NCBI GenBank assembly: GCA_025558095.1
Contig: JAIVFI010000009.1
Coordinates: forward strand, 1-64,000
DNA: 64,000 nt
Direction: 5' to 3'
From: Hyaloraphidium curvatum
Lineage: Eukaryota > Monoblepharomycota > Hyaloraphidiomycetes > Hyaloraphidiales > Hyaloraphidiaceae
A program made the translations under genes and the position numbers. How positions within the stretch are numbered: position 1 is the first letter of the stretch; every line of letters starts with the position of its first letter. The notes beneath the pieces are model-generated. The model saw nothing but the letters and a program-made list of their open reading frames with translations, had not been told where the DNA came from and ran no database searches. This document shows positions 62,867 through 64,000 of the stretch, one piece after another.

Positions 62867-64000
62867 TCAACAGCACACCTGCGCCGAAGCAGTTGCTCCC
62901 ACGTCGTAGCTCGCCGAGCACGGGTTGCTGCACCCCGATGTCGAACAGTCCATCCCAGAGAAGGAAAACTCCCACGAGAGCGTGCTGGGTACCGGCGCGG
63001 GCAACGTCGAGAGGTCGACCGGGGAGCCGACGGCCAGCGGGAGGTTGCTGAATCCAGGGATGGCAATCCTGGCGTCGTCGAAGAAGGTGATTGTTGCGGA
63101 GGTGAAGCCGCGAGTGGTCGAGACGAGGGTGAAGTGGTTCCAGCCCTGGAACGACTGCGTGCCTGCAGATTCGGTGGTTGACATGCGGCGCGGCCCAGGT
63201 GGCCGAGGTGCACCTACAGCTGCTGTTTGCGAGCACGACCGGTGTATAGCTCGCCGAACCCTGCGGATCGTTCGTGCAGCCCTTTGTCTGGGTGAAGGGG
63301 TTGAAGAGCCAGATAGCGCCGGAGTGAGCGTTCGTCCCTGGGGAAAACAGTCGTTTTCAGGGCCAAGAAGCTACCGGCGGCGAGGAAATTCACAGTAGCA
63401 CGTCGGCGTCTGCTCTCTGATCACGTATGTGCTGTAGGTTGCTGCGGACGGGGCCAGATTGAGCAGTGGCCACACGCCGGTGCACAGTTGGTTAGTGGTC
63501 ATGTCGAAACAGCCCACGCCCGAGTCGTAGGGGAAAAGGTACTTGGTCCCCGTGAAGATTGTTCCCGATGCGACCATGATTTCGAGCCCAGTGTTTCCGG
63601 GGTTGACGGGCCCCGCAACCAGCGTCCCAGCGAAGTCCCAGCAGCGGATCTGGCCGCTGGAGGTGTCAAAAGCGTACGGAAGCTGCTTAACGCCGCCAAT
63701 GCAGATGCCCGCCGGGTTTCCCGCGGATGGGACATATGGGAAAAGGCTCGCCGCCTTGCCTTGATCGGCGTCCACCGTTACGTCCGATGGAACCGCGACG
63801 CGCCCGTCTGTCCCGAAACCCGAGCACATCTGCTTAGTGGCAACATCCCAGCAGAATATGTAGTTCTGGTTGAATATGCTCCCCTGGGGGATCCCGTTCA
63901 AGTAGATGAAGATGCGTCCAGCCGTCTCCTGGATCCACGCCGCATCCTCGAAGATACCGTTGGTAGCTGCGACCACCCAGCCACTCGGGTAAGTGATGGG
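62867..64000 (-). CDS. Secreted cysteine-containing protein, 3' part; gene runs off the right edge
   Basis: Exons 64000-63394 (open at the edge), 63337-63219/63218 and 63162-62867, introns 63393-63338 (GTGAAT) and 63217-63163 (GTAGGT). A degenerate repeat is visible: NYIFCWDVATKQMCSGFG, SGQIRCWDFAGTL and VGCFDMTTNQLCTGVW, each an aromatic-Asp strand with paired cysteines about 8 residues apart. YLFPYDSG and SLFPYVPSAG also recur, suggesting a beta-propeller-like extracellular domain. The final region (FQGWNHFTLVSTTRGFTSAT, WEFSFSGMDCSTSGCSNPC, ending QVCC) is also Cys-rich. The N-terminus and any signal peptide lie outside the window. No family name recognised. Confidence 0.65.

Overview
The window is nuclear DNA of a GC-rich eukaryote, most likely a fungus. 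The evidence is a chromodomain Ty3/Gypsy retrotransposon, a fungal-type UPF0658 Golgi membrane protein, a cytochrome b5/acyl-CoA dehydrogenase fusion, a Ptc7-like phosphatase, C2H2 and MYND proteins, and genes with many short introns (about 44-145 nt). An early-diverging zoosporic (chytrid-grade) fungus is my best guess; the taxonomic level is inference. Almost all introns were located by hand from splice signals and family alignments remembered from known proteins, so exon edges are predictions. The inferred 5' splice sites are dominated by GTGGGT; no GTAAGT was seen.

Layout. 0-3.3 kb: 3' end of a Ty3/Gypsy element and a PP1-motif protein. 3.5-9.3 kb: exostosin-type glycosyltransferase, two tandem paralogous 12-cysteine secreted proteins, and an MFS transporter. 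9.4-16.8 kb: IQ-motif protein, a nine-exon SDR oxidoreductase, an LrgA-LrgB fusion membrane protein, a small frameshifted gene, an HPP membrane protein and a DUF6940-like protein. 17.1-22 kb: stand-alone polyketide ketosynthase, C2H2 regulator, orphan exon and GFA/CENP-V protein. 22-31.5 kb: UPF0658, PP2C phosphatase, F-box-like protein, a secreted protein with two cystine-knot-like repeats, and an ankyrin/coiled-coil protein. 32-38.6 kb: metZ-like PLP enzyme, CAX Ca2+/H+ antiporter, small beta-rich protein, a MYND protein with an in-frame TAG, and a multi-pass membrane protein. 39.4-39.7 kb: an AT-rich insertion of mitochondrial DNA (3' LSU rRNA plus a tRNA-like sequence). 39.8-49.7 kb: DUF707 protein, NHL-repeat protein, cNMP-domain/FAD oxidoreductase fusion, UBP zinc finger, coiled-coil paralogue, fucosyltransferase-like protein, second MYND protein and SnoaL-like protein. 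50-64 kb: cytochrome b5/acyl-CoA dehydrogenase, alpha/beta hydrolase, two-domain lumazine-binding-like protein, carboxylesterase, SPRY protein, Old Yellow Enzyme, PPR protein, and the 3' end of a secreted cysteine-containing protein that runs off the right edge.

There is no single obvious pathway. Several enzymes (SDR, MFS, ketosynthase, C2H2 regulator, OYE, esterase, acyl-CoA dehydrogenase) would fit lipid, polyketide or xenobiotic chemistry, but they are interleaved with unrelated genes. The most unusual items are the tandem 12-cysteine secreted pair, the mitochondrial insertion, the cNMP/flavoprotein fusion without a CxxC, the coiled-coil cassette shared by loci 15 kb apart, and the stand-alone ketosynthase.
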